Assembly (NCBI GenBank): GCA_017630215.1
Contig: JAGBVR010000003.1
Location: forward strand, 62,001 to 126,000
DNA length: 64,000 nucleotides
Direction of reading: 5' to 3'
DNA from: Bacteroidales bacterium
GTDB taxonomy: Bacteria > Bacteroidota > Bacteroidia > Bacteroidales > UBA932
Shown: in pieces, positions 52,396 to 61,605 of the stretch
Numbering within the stretch: the stretch's first letter is position 1
How the letters are laid out: the number at the start of each line of letters is the position of its first letter
Translations under genes and position numbers: made by a program
The notes under the pieces: generated by a model
Told to the model about the DNA's origin: nothing
The model's database searches: none
The model's input: the letters and a program-made list of their open reading frames with translations, nothing else

Positions 52396-54639
52396 TCAGT
52401 CCTCCATTGTAAATTCCAGCGTATTTCCCTTCATCAGGTCCCCATATCGGAGGAAATCCGCCTTCGTTTTGTGACCGCCGATAGTGAAGTTCTTGATGTA
52501 CGTACCTAAAGGACCGTCAGTACCACTGACATTAGATGCATTGATATTCAAGATCTTTCCATTCTCAAGATGTACTTTCATACGAGGGAAGTATGGCCTT
52601 CCGACGGCATATTGGTCCGATGCAGGACACACCGGATAGAATCCCATTGCCGAGAATACATACCAGGCAGAAGTCTGTCCGTTGTCCTCATCTCCGCAGT
52701 ATCCGTCAGGAGCGCTGCTGTAGAGTCTGTCCATCACTTCGCGGACCCATTTCTGTACCTTGCGAGATTCCCCTGCCCAGTCATAGAGATAGATCATATG
52801 CTGTGCAGGCTGGTTGCCGTGAGCGTAATTGCCCATATTTGCTACCTGCATCTCTGTGATTTCGTGGATGCGGTAGCCATAGTAACTGTCGTCGTATACC
52901 GGCGGCACGACAAATACAGAATCAAGCATTGCCGTAAATTCTGCACGACCGCCCATTGATTCCATCAGTCCCTCCACATCGTGGAATACCGACCAAGTGT
53001 AATGCCAGGCATTGCCTTCAGTGAAGGCGCCACCCCATTTGTACGGACTGAACGGCTCTTGGAAACTTCCGTCCGCATTGCGTCCCCTCATCAGATTATG
53101 GGAAGGGTCGAAGACATTCTTCCAATTGTTCGAACGGGCCTCCCACTTGCGTAGTTCTTCGGCAGGACGGCCGAGCTTTCTGGCAAGCTGGAGGATACAC
53201 CAGTCATTGTATGCATATTCAAGAGTGCGTGCCACGCTTTCGTGGATTCCTACATCGTATGGGATATAGCCGAGTGTATTGTAATATTCGTGACCCAGAC
53301 GACCTGTAGAGCTTACTTCAGGATGCACATGTTCCGTACCATAGACAATACAGTCGTAAAGGGTCTGCCAGTCTTCTACAGGGGTAATGCCTTTGAGGAT
53401 GGCATCCGCTACGACAGATGCGGAATTATTGCCTACCATGCAGCCACGATGTCCCGGACTTGCCCATTCCGGCAGAAACTCGTTTTCTCTGGCAATATTG
53501 GCCAGCCCCTGCTGAATTTCCTGATTCACAGAAGGATACACAAGATTCAACAGAGGGAACAAGGCTCGAAAGGTATCCCAGAATCCGGTATCAGTATAAA
53601 GATATCCGTCACATACATGACCGTTATAAGGACTATAATGGACAGGCTTTCCTTCTGCATCGATTTCATAGAATTTGCGTGGGAAGAGAAGACTTCTGTA
53701 CAGGCAGGAATAGAATGTGCGGTGCTGGTCTTCCGTGCCTCCGCCGATCTCGATGCGTCCAAGAACATCGTTCCATCTCTCTCTGGCGGCTTCCTTCACC
53801 TGATCGAAGGTCAATGTATCGACTTCTTCGAAATTCCTCCAAGCCTGATCCAATGAAATGAATGAAGATGCGGCCTTGACACCTACCTTCTCTCCGCGAA
53901 CGGTCTTGAAACCGACCGAGGCTATTATACGGTCTCCTTCGAGCTCTTTTACAGCCAGTCCCGGATTGCCGGCTCCGTCGTACAATGTCCAGACCTCGAT
54001 ATCTTTATCGAACTTCAGCACGAACCAGTTACGGAAATTGTCCGGCACTCCCCCACTGTTTTTAGTAGTGTAACCGAGGACTGTATTCTCCTCGGGGATA
54101 ACCTTGATCCAAGATCCTTTATCAAATGCATCAATGACTAATCCGGAAGTCTCACTTTCCGGATATGTAAATGTAAATGCCGCCGCTCTTTCACTCGGAC
54201 TTACTTCTGCATTTATATCGTGATCAGCCAGATATACCTGATAATAATATGGCTTGGCAGTTTCGCTCTTGTGAGAAAACCAGCTGGCGCGGGAATTTTC
54301 ATCTACTGCCGACGCATCCCTTACAGGCATGATTGAGAACTGGCCGTAATCGTTTATCCATGGAGAAGGCTGGTGAGTCTGCTTGAAGCCTCTTATAATA
54401 TTCTGATCATAACGATAAGCCCATCCATCTCCCATCTTTCCTGTTACCGGAGTCCAGAAATTCATACCCCAAGGCAGTGCAATCGCAGGATAGGTATTTC
54501 CGGTGGAAAATGCATGATGCGACATGGTACCGGTAAGAGTGGATACGTATTCCACAGGATCGCTCACCATTTCGGGCCTTTCGTGACTGCAGGCAGTCAG
54601 AAGACCGATAAGGCTCAATATGATTATCAGTCTTTTCAT
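52396..54639 (-). CDS. GH92 alpha-mannosidase, lipoprotein (copy 1)
   Basis: A 747-aa calcium-dependent exo-alpha-mannosidase of family 92. The lipobox is LIGLLTAC; the ATG at 54639 (MKRLIIILSLIG) is chosen over an upstream in-frame start. Motifs are GTMSHHAFSTGNTYPAIALP at the N-terminal sandwich and, in the catalytic (alpha/alpha)6 domain, GNYAHGNQPAQH and CGDEDNGQTSAW. The sequence GNQPAQH differs from GNEPSHH of the neighbouring copy, which suggests a different linkage preference. It probably trims host or yeast mannose glycans. Confidence 0.92.
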   Translation of the reverse strand: MKRLIIILSLIGLLTACSHERPEMVSDPVEYVSTLTGTMSHHAFSTGNTYPAIALPWGMNFWTPVTGKMGDGWAYRYDQNIIRGFKQTHQPSPWINDYGQFSIMPVRDASAVDENSRASWFSHKSETAKPYYYQVYLADHDINAEVSPSERAAAFTFTYPESETSGLVIDAFDKGSWIKVIPEENTVLGYTTKNSGGVPDNFRNWFVLKFDKDIEVWTLYDGAGNPGLAVKELEGDRIIASVGFKTVRGEKVGVKAASSFISLDQAWRNFEEVDTLTFDQVKEAARERWNDVLGRIEIGGGTEDQHRTFYSCLYRSLLFPRKFYEIDAEGKPVHYSPYNGHVCDGYLYTDTGFWDTFRALFPLLNLVYPSVNQEIQQGLANIARENEFLPEWASPGHRGCMVGNNSASVVADAILKGITPVEDWQTLYDCIVYGTEHVHPEVSSTGRLGHEYYNTLGYIPYDVGIHESVARTLEYAYNDWCILQLARKLGRPAEELRKWEARSNNWKNVFDPSHNLMRGRNADGSFQEPFSPYKWGGAFTEGNAWHYTWSVFHDVEGLMESMGGRAEFTAMLDSVFVVPPVYDDSYYGYRIHEITEMQVANMGNYAHGNQPAQHMIYLYDWAGESRKVQKWVREVMDRLYSSAPDGYCGDEDNGQTSAWYVFSAMGFYPVCPASDQYAVGRPYFPRMKVHLENGKILNINASNVSGTDGPLGTYIKNFTIGGHKTKADFLRYGDLMKGNTLEFTMED

Positions 54640-54665
54640 TGTCAATAATATTCGTGGCGGGAGAA

Positions 54666-56861
54666 TCAATACCAAATTGCCGGCTGAGGTCCCATATTCA
54701 GGACAAGGGTACTGCCGGCAGTGATGTCCTTATGTTCGATATAACCTTTTGAGTAAGGCTTCCCGTTGAGCGTAACGCTCTGGATGTACCTGTTACGGTC
54801 GCTGTTGTTCTGCGCGATGACATTGAACCTGATGTCGCGACCCTTGCCGTCGACTCCGACCTTTACCGACGCCTTGTCGAACAAAGGACTTCCCAGCCAA
54901 TAGCGGTCGGTACCCGGCTCCACCTGATAGAATCCCATAGACGAAAGGATATACCAAGCTGACATCTGTCCGACATCTTCATTTCCGGAAAGACCGTCAG
55001 ATCTGCTGCTGTAGAGGGTAGTAAGCACTTCGCGGACCTTGTCTGCAGTCTTCCAAGGCTGTCCTGCCATCGTGTAGAAATAAAGGATATGATGACTCGG
55101 CTCGTTTCCGTGGGCATATTGTCCTATCAAACCCGATATATCTGGAGAAACTTCCTCACCTTCAATAACTGACGAAACCACAAAGAGCGAATCCAATTTC
55201 CCCACGAATGCATCCTTACTTCCGAAACGATCCACAAGCCCTTCGAAATCATGAGGTACGAGCCAGGTATATTGCCATCCGTTACCCTCGCAATAGTCAT
55301 CAGCACGATGGGAAGAATAGAACGGACTGTAGTCCTTACGGAATTCCCCCTTGCTGTCCCTGCCCCTTATGAACCTCAGCTGAGGGTCGTACAGATGCTG
55401 ATATGACTTGCTGCGGTTCTGGAAATATTGACGATCTTCCTCCTTTCCGAGAATCTTTGCCGCATTGGCCAATGCCCCGTCAGCGAGGGCATACTCGAGG
55501 TCGTATGCCACTGATTCATTCATAAGATCACAAGGAATATATCCATATTCCATTCTGTACTGCTGACCTCTGTCCGGCCTGAGAGCGGAAGTTTTCATTG
55601 CCTCAAAAGCCAGCTCATAGTCGATACCGTCGAAGCCTTTGACAATGGCATCAGCAACCGGAGGAATACCAGGATTTCCCACCATGCAATTGGTCTCGCA
55701 TCCGTGGAGATGCCATACAGGAAGCTTGCCCTGCTTCTTGCAGATATCGAGCATCGTATTTATGAAATCCTTGTACCTTTCGCTCTGGAAGATACTGTAT
55801 AGAGGCATTGCCGCTCTGTAAGTATCCCATAATGAGAATGTTGTGTACGTATGGTGGTTTGCAGCTTCATAAGACTCGCCGTCAGCTCCGCGATAGCTTC
55901 CATCTACGTCACAAAATGTCGAAGGGGCAATCATCGAGTGATACAATGCAGTGTAAAAAATCCTGCGTGCGTCTTCGTTCTTTGTCTCTATGCGGATTCT
56001 GCCGAGTTCCTCGTTCCAGGCGTCAGCGGCTTCTTTTACAGTTTCATTGAAATCCCATCCGGGCAATTCGGCCTGCATATTTTCATATGCATTTTCCATA
56101 CTGACTGGCGACAATGCCACTTTCATAAGAATCTGCTCTGCATCCTGAGTCTGGAAATCGGCCTTAGCAAAGAATGGTTTATAATCGATGCTGTGTATGC
56201 CCAGATCCTTGTACGGCTTGGAGAACTCTGCATAGAAATACACCTTCTGGTCATCTGCCCAGCCTCTTGAAAATCTGTAGCCCCTGACAGCATTGTCCCC
56301 GCAAGCCTCGATGAACGTATCCGTAGGCCTGTCCCAGCATCCTCCGTTCATAAGGTCGATTACGATTCCCGCATCTTCTGAGGCCGGGAAGGTATATCTG
56401 TGCATTCCCACACGGTTGGTGGCAGTAAGTTCGACATTGACTCCGTAACGGGTCAAAGGTACACTATAATAGCCAGGTCTTGCAATCTCTTTAGTACGGT
56501 CGGCATATGACCAAAGGCCTGACTGAGGATCGCTTTCCTTTCCACGTGCATAGGTGAGATCGTTTCCAGTCACCGGCATCACAGTGATATCGAAAAGGTC
56601 TCCGATTCCGGTACCGCTCAGGTGTGTATGGGAAAATCCTATGACCGTAGAATCGCTGTCGTGATAGCCTGAGCACCAGTCCCAATCCTGAGGGATGCTG
56701 GTCGGCCCGAGCTGCACCATGCCGAAAGGTACATTGGCACCGACAAATACATGTCCGTGTCCTCCGCTGCCGATTTTGGGATCGACATATCGTGTATAAT
56801 ATTCTTTTGCTGAGCATCCGAGCAGAAGTGCTGCGGAACATAATATTGCCAGAAATCTCAT
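54666..56861 (-). CDS. GH92 alpha-mannosidase, lipoprotein (copy 2)
   Basis: A 731-aa GH92 enzyme with lipobox ALLLGC. It shows YVDPKIGSGGHGHVFVGANV (N-terminal domain), FSHTHLSGTGIGDL, and the catalytic-domain motifs GQYAHGNEPSHHILYFY and SGNEDVGQMSAWYILSSMGF. GNEPSHH is the form typical of alpha-1,2-mannosidases, so alpha-1,2 activity is the best guess. The stop of the upstream CotH gene is 1 base away and the next GH92 starts 26 bases later, so all are one operon. Confidence 0.93.
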   Translation of the reverse strand: MRFLAILCSAALLLGCSAKEYYTRYVDPKIGSGGHGHVFVGANVPFGMVQLGPTSIPQDWDWCSGYHDSDSTVIGFSHTHLSGTGIGDLFDITVMPVTGNDLTYARGKESDPQSGLWSYADRTKEIARPGYYSVPLTRYGVNVELTATNRVGMHRYTFPASEDAGIVIDLMNGGCWDRPTDTFIEACGDNAVRGYRFSRGWADDQKVYFYAEFSKPYKDLGIHSIDYKPFFAKADFQTQDAEQILMKVALSPVSMENAYENMQAELPGWDFNETVKEAADAWNEELGRIRIETKNEDARRIFYTALYHSMIAPSTFCDVDGSYRGADGESYEAANHHTYTTFSLWDTYRAAMPLYSIFQSERYKDFINTMLDICKKQGKLPVWHLHGCETNCMVGNPGIPPVADAIVKGFDGIDYELAFEAMKTSALRPDRGQQYRMEYGYIPCDLMNESVAYDLEYALADGALANAAKILGKEEDRQYFQNRSKSYQHLYDPQLRFIRGRDSKGEFRKDYSPFYSSHRADDYCEGNGWQYTWLVPHDFEGLVDRFGSKDAFVGKLDSLFVVSSVIEGEEVSPDISGLIGQYAHGNEPSHHILYFYTMAGQPWKTADKVREVLTTLYSSRSDGLSGNEDVGQMSAWYILSSMGFYQVEPGTDRYWLGSPLFDKASVKVGVDGKGRDIRFNVIAQNNSDRNRYIQSVTLNGKPYSKGYIEHKDITAGSTLVLNMGPQPAIWY

Positions 56862-56862
56862 T

Positions 56863-58908
56863 TTATCGTCTCACTAATTCATCAAACTTCTCAAAGCGGC
56901 CGTCAATATAATTCTTCACGGTCTGCACTTCCTTATCATATGATCCCAGAGCCTGGAAATTCATGTGCACATGCTGGTTCAGGATCTTCCATCGTTTGAA
57001 ATTCAATTCCTGGGCTTCCTGAAGCAGTTCGGCATTCTGATCTACTACTGCGTTCAGATTCTTAAGATCACCTTCATTGCAGGCAGCCTCCCATAGTTCG
57101 ACCAGCCTTTCCTTTGCCTGAGGGTCTTCTTTAACGATTCTGGTAACCATCTGCCTTACAGCCTCGCTTGCCACTGAGCCGTTGGAAGCATAGATGTAGT
57201 CCCAGAGATTGTTTATCGGGTAGGTTCTGTAGTCGTTTTCAAATGCCAGATCATAATCCCAGACCGGACCGGTATACAGTTTTCCATCCGCTGCATCCTT
57301 ATACATATAAACGCTCCAGTATGTGTCTGTATTTCCCGCGAATTCACCTACAATGAAATTCTTGAGAAAACTGTCAAGATCCAGATATTTACGGTAGCCA
57401 TGAGTCGGGTCAGTATAATTGGCTGCAAATACCGCAGCCTCCATCTGATTGAAATAATCATTAATGAACTTCCTCTGCTCTTGGGTTATCTCGTCTTCGT
57501 CCGGATGTTTGATGGTGACCGGAGTACCTCTGTTCGAGCTGAACCACACATCCTCACTATAGGCATAAGCATCGATTTCGACAAGATAGCCGTCTTTTGC
57601 ATCCACTCTTCCTTTGGCCGCCTCTACTTGGTCACAAAGCTGATAACATCCTCTGTACTCACCGTTTACAATCAGATCCACAGGATGATAGAATGGAGTA
57701 TAGATGAGTCCTACCCTACGGCTGACTTCGAAAGCAAGCATATTTCTCATGAGGGTTTTGTCACCGTAATTGCTCAAGAGAGTCCACTTCTTCGCCGAAG
57801 CCGGTGCTCCAAGAGGACTCTGCTTCTCATCAAATTTGAGTCGGTAAGGCTTCTTCGGAAAGTCCCAGCTGGCATTTCCTCGTCCACGGATCTCGGTACC
57901 GCTTGTCGCCAGAAGGTTAGTTCCATCCTCCGATATGATGTACACATTACTGATCAGATTCTTCTCCTTTTCGATGACTTCCTCTCCGCCAGCGATATTC
58001 ACCACTACTGTCGGGAGATTGGTCAGCTGATAAAGACGTGAGTCATCCCCTTCACCCTTATATCCGTAGAATTCAAGCTCGGCAAGGTTGCATCGCACAT
58101 CGTTGGGAGATACATAGCGGACATATCTGAATCCACGGCTGCAGGTGATGTCTGCATAATGCATGGTCTTGTTCACACCCGGCGCCTTCACAATCCATAT
58201 AGGAAGCGCATCGCTGAAATCCGGCTCGTTCGCACCTTCAAAAAGCGCGAGTTCCACTCTCTGCTGCTGGTCGATACGAGGCGACCAGCCCACCTTGGTG
58301 ATGATGTGCTTCTCTCCCAGATCAAGCCCTACCCAGGTACGGGAACGGTCATACGAAGCGAAGTATGTATCGTATTTGCCGTCGAAAACATTGTCTTTTG
58401 TATTGACCGTGGTGGACTTTGCATTGCTGTTATTATAATCCACAGAATATATCGAACCGATTACAGTTCCGGAAAGCCGGTCCGGATCCAAAGGTCTGTC
58501 CGGATCCTCAGGTTTTTCTGGTTCCTCAGGTTTTTCAGGCTCCTCAGGTTCCTGCGGTTTATCCGGACCTTTCTGCTGGGTAAGGAAATATGTTGCCACC
58601 GCTTCACCACAACGGAAAGTAAAGGCCGCCTTCCTATCACTTCCCGACGCGTTCTCCTGAACGGTAATCAAAACAACATCTCCGCTTTTTCCTTCCTTTA
58701 CAGACTGCAGCGCCCAGTCATGGGTGCCGGTCAGGGTCCATACTCCCGAGGAAGTCACAGTTATGGACATTGTCTGCTGCTGATAATCGATCACAGCCTC
58801 CTTAGAACTCAATGAAATGTGCTGTGGCCGTTGCTCTACAGGATCACAAGCCGATGCAGCAAAGAATGAAAGAAGGACAATGATGTGTAAAAAGTATTTC
58901 ATAATCAT
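56863..58908 (-). CDS. CotH-kinase-family lipoprotein with BACON and discoidin-like domains (copy 2)
   Basis: A 681-aa lipoprotein (lipobox FFAASAC; ATG at 58902 also possible). Residues about 30-115 are a BACON-type sandwich (ISLSSKEAVIDYQQQTMSIT, VWTLTGTHDWALQSV). A proline-glutamate linker (PEEPEKPEEPEKPEDPD) follows, then an F5/8-type domain and a CotH kinase-like domain with GPVWDYDLAFENDYRTYP. From the F5/8 domain on it is very similar to copy 1. BACON domains often bind mucin-type glycans, so the operon may target host glycoproteins; that is inference. Confidence 0.9.
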   Translation of the reverse strand: MIMKYFLHIIVLLSFFAASACDPVEQRPQHISLSSKEAVIDYQQQTMSITVTSSGVWTLTGTHDWALQSVKEGKSGDVVLITVQENASGSDRKAAFTFRCGEAVATYFLTQQKGPDKPQEPEEPEKPEEPEKPEDPDRPLDPDRLSGTVIGSIYSVDYNNSNAKSTTVNTKDNVFDGKYDTYFASYDRSRTWVGLDLGEKHIITKVGWSPRIDQQQRVELALFEGANEPDFSDALPIWIVKAPGVNKTMHYADITCSRGFRYVRYVSPNDVRCNLAELEFYGYKGEGDDSRLYQLTNLPTVVVNIAGGEEVIEKEKNLISNVYIISEDGTNLLATSGTEIRGRGNASWDFPKKPYRLKFDEKQSPLGAPASAKKWTLLSNYGDKTLMRNMLAFEVSRRVGLIYTPFYHPVDLIVNGEYRGCYQLCDQVEAAKGRVDAKDGYLVEIDAYAYSEDVWFSSNRGTPVTIKHPDEDEITQEQRKFINDYFNQMEAAVFAANYTDPTHGYRKYLDLDSFLKNFIVGEFAGNTDTYWSVYMYKDAADGKLYTGPVWDYDLAFENDYRTYPINNLWDYIYASNGSVASEAVRQMVTRIVKEDPQAKERLVELWEAACNEGDLKNLNAVVDQNAELLQEAQELNFKRWKILNQHVHMNFQALGSYDKEVQTVKNYIDGRFEKFDELVRR

Positions 58909-58927
58909 TTCTGTTATCCGTATCAGA

Positions 58928-58935
58928 CAAATATA
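58928..58935 (-). promoter_or_regulatory. TAnnTTTG -7 box of the CotH/GH92 operon
   Basis: The minus strand reads TATATTTG 19 bases before the ATG at 58908. No SusC/SusD or regulator gene accompanies the operon. Confidence 0.7.
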
Positions 58936-59044
58936 GCAATAATCGGCATATGTTCTCCACGGAGGAGCCTAAATTCTTGATATTGATTGAAATATGTAAT
59001 CCACGTGCTGCACTTCGGGGAGCACGGAGATGGCATAAAACAAT

Positions 59045-59078
59045 GACAGCCAGCGAGTTGGGATTCTCGCTGGCTGTC
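59045..59078 (-). terminator. Terminator after gpmI
   Basis: GACAGCCAGCGAG pairs perfectly with CTCGCTGGCTGTC (13 bp), 22 bases past the gpmI stop. The remaining 110 bases up to 58935 show nothing clear. Confidence 0.8.
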
Positions 59079-59100
59079 GTTATCTTTACAAAGTACCAGA

Positions 59101-60624
59101 CTAGATAAGCGGCTGTCCGGTCATTGCTGCCGGCTGCTCGATGCCCATGAGCTTAAGGATTGTAGGAGCTACGTCGGCGAGCTTGCCGTCCTTTACTTCC
59201 TTAACCTCGTCACCTGCGTTCACTACGATGAATGGAACATCATTGAGCGAGTGAGCCGTATTAGGAGTTCCGTCCTCGTTAAGAGCATAGTCAGCATTAC
59301 CATGGTCAGCTGTGATAAGTACGGTGTAACCCTGTGCCTTTGCAGCCTCAACGACCTTCTCTACACATGTGTCGACTGCTACTACAGCCTTGCGGATAGC
59401 CTCATAGATACCTGTGTGGCCGATCATGTCACCATTAGCGAAGTTAAGAATGATCAGATCGTTCCTGCCTGTGTTGATAGCTTCTACGAGTTTCTCGGTT
59501 ACCTCAGGAGCGCTCATCTCCGGCTGGAGGTCGTAAGTGGCCACCTTAGGAGAGTTTACAAGGATACGGTCCTCGTTCTCGAAGAGAGACTCGGCACCAC
59601 CATTGAAGAAGAATGTAACGTGTGCATACTTCTCAGTCTCAGCGATACGGAGCTGGTTCTTGCCAGCCTTTGACACCACCTCACCGAGGGTCTCCTGTAC
59701 GTTCTCCTTGTCGAAGAGAATGTGAACACCTGTGAATGATGCATCATATGGAGTGAGACAGCAGAAGTAAAGCGGAAGAGTCTTCATTCCGAATTCAGGC
59801 ATATCCTGCTGCGAAAGCACTGCTGTGAGCTCGCGCGCACGGTCATTACGGAAGTTAAAGAAAATCACTGCGTCGCCTTCCTGAATCTTTGTAAGAGGCT
59901 GACCCTCAGCGTTTGTGATTACAATCGGCTTGATAAACTCATCGGTAACGCCTTCGTCATATGAAGCCTGGATAGCCTCTGTAGCCGATGTCGCGAATGT
60001 ACCCTTGTCCTCTACGAGCATATCATAAGCTTCCTTCACGCGCTCCCATCTCTTGTCACGGTCCATAGCGTAAAAACGACCGCAGACAGAAGCAACCTTT
60101 CCTGTTGACTTCGCCATCTCAGCCTCAAGTCCTTCTACGAAACCCTTTCCACTCTTAGGGTCAGTGTCACGACCGTCCATGAAGCAGTGTACGAATACAT
60201 TCTCGAGACCATATTCCTTAGCAACATTGAGGAATTCGTATACATGCTCGAGAGAGCTGTGTACGCCACCCATAGATGCAAGTCCCATGAGGTGGAGCTG
60301 CTTGTTGTTAGCCTTTACATAGTCGTATGCAGCCTTGATCTCAGGGTTCTGGAGGAACTTGTGCTCGCGTGCAGCGATATTGATCTTCACGAGATCCTGA
60401 TAAACCACGCGACCTGCACCGAGATTAAGATGACCTACCTCAGAGTTACCCATCTGACCCTCAGGAAGACCTACGGCCTCGCCGCAAGCCTTGAGTGTGC
60501 TCATAGGGTATTGTTTGCGAAGCGACTCTATGTAAGGCGCTCCCTGTGCATAGATGACATTAGACTCATCCTGTCTTCCCTCGCCCCATCCGTCGAGGAT
60601 CATAAGTAGAACTTTCTTGTCCAT
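59101..60624 (-). CDS. gpmI: 2,3-bisphosphoglycerate-independent phosphoglycerate mutase
   Basis: A 507-aa glycolytic enzyme of the alkaline phosphatase superfamily, interconverting 3- and 2-phosphoglycerate with two Mn2+. Motifs: MILDGWG (metal Asp), [14 protein letters not shown] with the phosphoserine, [40 protein letters not shown], and [12 protein letters not shown]. The start at 60624 ([16 protein letters not shown]) is preferred over an upstream start because the promoter box lies 39 bases upstream. Confidence 0.95.
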   Translation of the reverse strand: MDKKVLLMILDGWGEGRQDESNVIYAQGAPYIESLRKQYPMSTLKACGEAVGLPEGQMGNSEVGHLNLGAGRVVYQDLVKINIAAREHKFLQNPEIKAAYDYVKANNKQLHLMGLASMGGVHSSLEHVYEFLNVAKEYGLENVFVHCFMDGRDTDPKSGKGFVEGLEAEMAKSTGKVASVCGRFYAMDRDKRWERVKEAYDMLVEDKGTFATSATEAIQASYDEGVTDEFIKPIVITNAEGQPLTKIQEGDAVIFFNFRNDRARELTAVLSQQDMPEFGMKTLPLYFCCLTPYDASFTGVHILFDKENVQETLGEVVSKAGKNQLRIAETEKYAHVTFFFNGGAESLFENEDRILVNSPKVATYDLQPEMSAPEVTEKLVEAINTGRNDLIILNFANGDMIGHTGIYEAIRKAVVAVDTCVEKVVEAAKAQGYTVLITADHGNADYALNEDGTPNTAHSLNDVPFIVVNAGDEVKEVKDGKLADVAPTILKLMGIEQPAAMTGQPLI

Positions 60625-60662
60625 AATATTATGTGTTTTTAACAATTAGCAAATTTGCGGCG

Positions 60663-60690
60663 CAAAGATACAATTTTCTCTTTATATTTG
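60663..60690. promoter_or_regulatory. Divergent TAnnTTTG boxes for gpmI and the EEP gene
   Basis: The minus strand reads TATCTTTG at 60670-60663 for gpmI; the plus strand reads TATATTTG at 60683-60690 for the gene at 60715. Confidence 0.7.
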
Positions 60691-60714
60691 TGTGGATAAT
60701 TCCGTGTGAATGGT

Positions 60715-61545
60715 ATGAAGAAGTACATTGTCTGTATATTTTTATTCTTACTCGCCACTGTTTCTGCCCTCGCATGGCTTCAGGATCGTCAGCCAGTGGC
60801 TGGTCCTGAAAAAGCCGAAGGAACAAGGAGGATTGTCGCATACAATGTCGGCGTCTTCTCCAAGTATCAGACCAACAGCATGGAAGAAGTGGCAGAGCTG
60901 ATGCGTGAACTGGGTGCGGACGTAATTGCCCTTTGCGAACTGGACAGCTGCAACAGGCGCCATGATTCGTTCCAGCTCGAAGAATTCACCAGGATCCTAA
61001 GCGGAGAAAAGGATTCTTGGCAATATCATTTCGGCTCTGCTATGTCATGGGCAGGAGGTGCCTACGGAATAGGAGTGGCGAACTCATCCGACATTCAGGA
61101 CGGCTTTGAGATAAAGCTCCCCAAGGGTGAAGGACACGAGCCAAGAGTCTGCGTTGTGACTGAAACTGAAGAATATATCATAGCAGCCATACATTTGGAC
61201 CATAAGAATGAAGATGTGAGGATGGAACAGGCAAGAATAGTCACAGAACAGATGAAGAGCCGTTACCGTCGTTCGCGCAAGCCGGTTTTCTTGTGCGGAG
61301 ACTTCAACGCTGTGCCGGACAGCCCGACGCTCGCCATGCTTTCCGAAGATTGGACGGTTCTTTCAGAGACAGCGCCGACATACCCGGCAGATCATCCTCG
61401 AAAATGCATTGATTATATATTGGTGTTGAAGAACCGTGCGGAATATGAGGTAGTGAAGACCGAGGTGTGTACAGAGCTTGAGTCGGCTGATGTCCGCACA
61501 GTTTCAGACCATCTTCCGGTGTATGTAGATGTAATAATCAAATAA
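60715..61545 (+). CDS. Endonuclease/exonuclease/phosphatase (EEP) family protein, exported
   Basis: A 276-aa protein with an N-terminal signal or anchor (MKKYIVCIFLFLLATVSALA). EEP-fold motifs are RRIVAYNVGVF, ADVIALCELDS with the metal Glu, AAIHLDHKN, FLCGDFNAVPDSP (GDFN) and TVSDHLPVYVDV (SDHxP). The fold covers phosphodiesterases, sphingomyelinases and nucleases. The export signal suggests an envelope phosphodiesterase; the substrate is not known. The ATG at 60715 follows the promoter box better than the GTG at 60706. Confidence 0.88.
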   Translation: MKKYIVCIFLFLLATVSALAWLQDRQPVAGPEKAEGTRRIVAYNVGVFSKYQTNSMEEVAELMRELGADVIALCELDSCNRRHDSFQLEEFTRILSGEKDSWQYHFGSAMSWAGGAYGIGVANSSDIQDGFEIKLPKGEGHEPRVCVVTETEEYIIAAIHLDHKNEDVRMEQARIVTEQMKSRYRRSRKPVFLCGDFNAVPDSPTLAMLSEDWTVLSETAPTYPADHPRKCIDYILVLKNRAEYEVVKTEVCTELESADVRTVSDHLPVYVDVIIK

Positions 61546-61605
61546 ATTCAAATTAAAAGCACGAAAACAGGCAATTCCGTGCTTTCGAAAGCAAAAAGCT
61601 AACAT

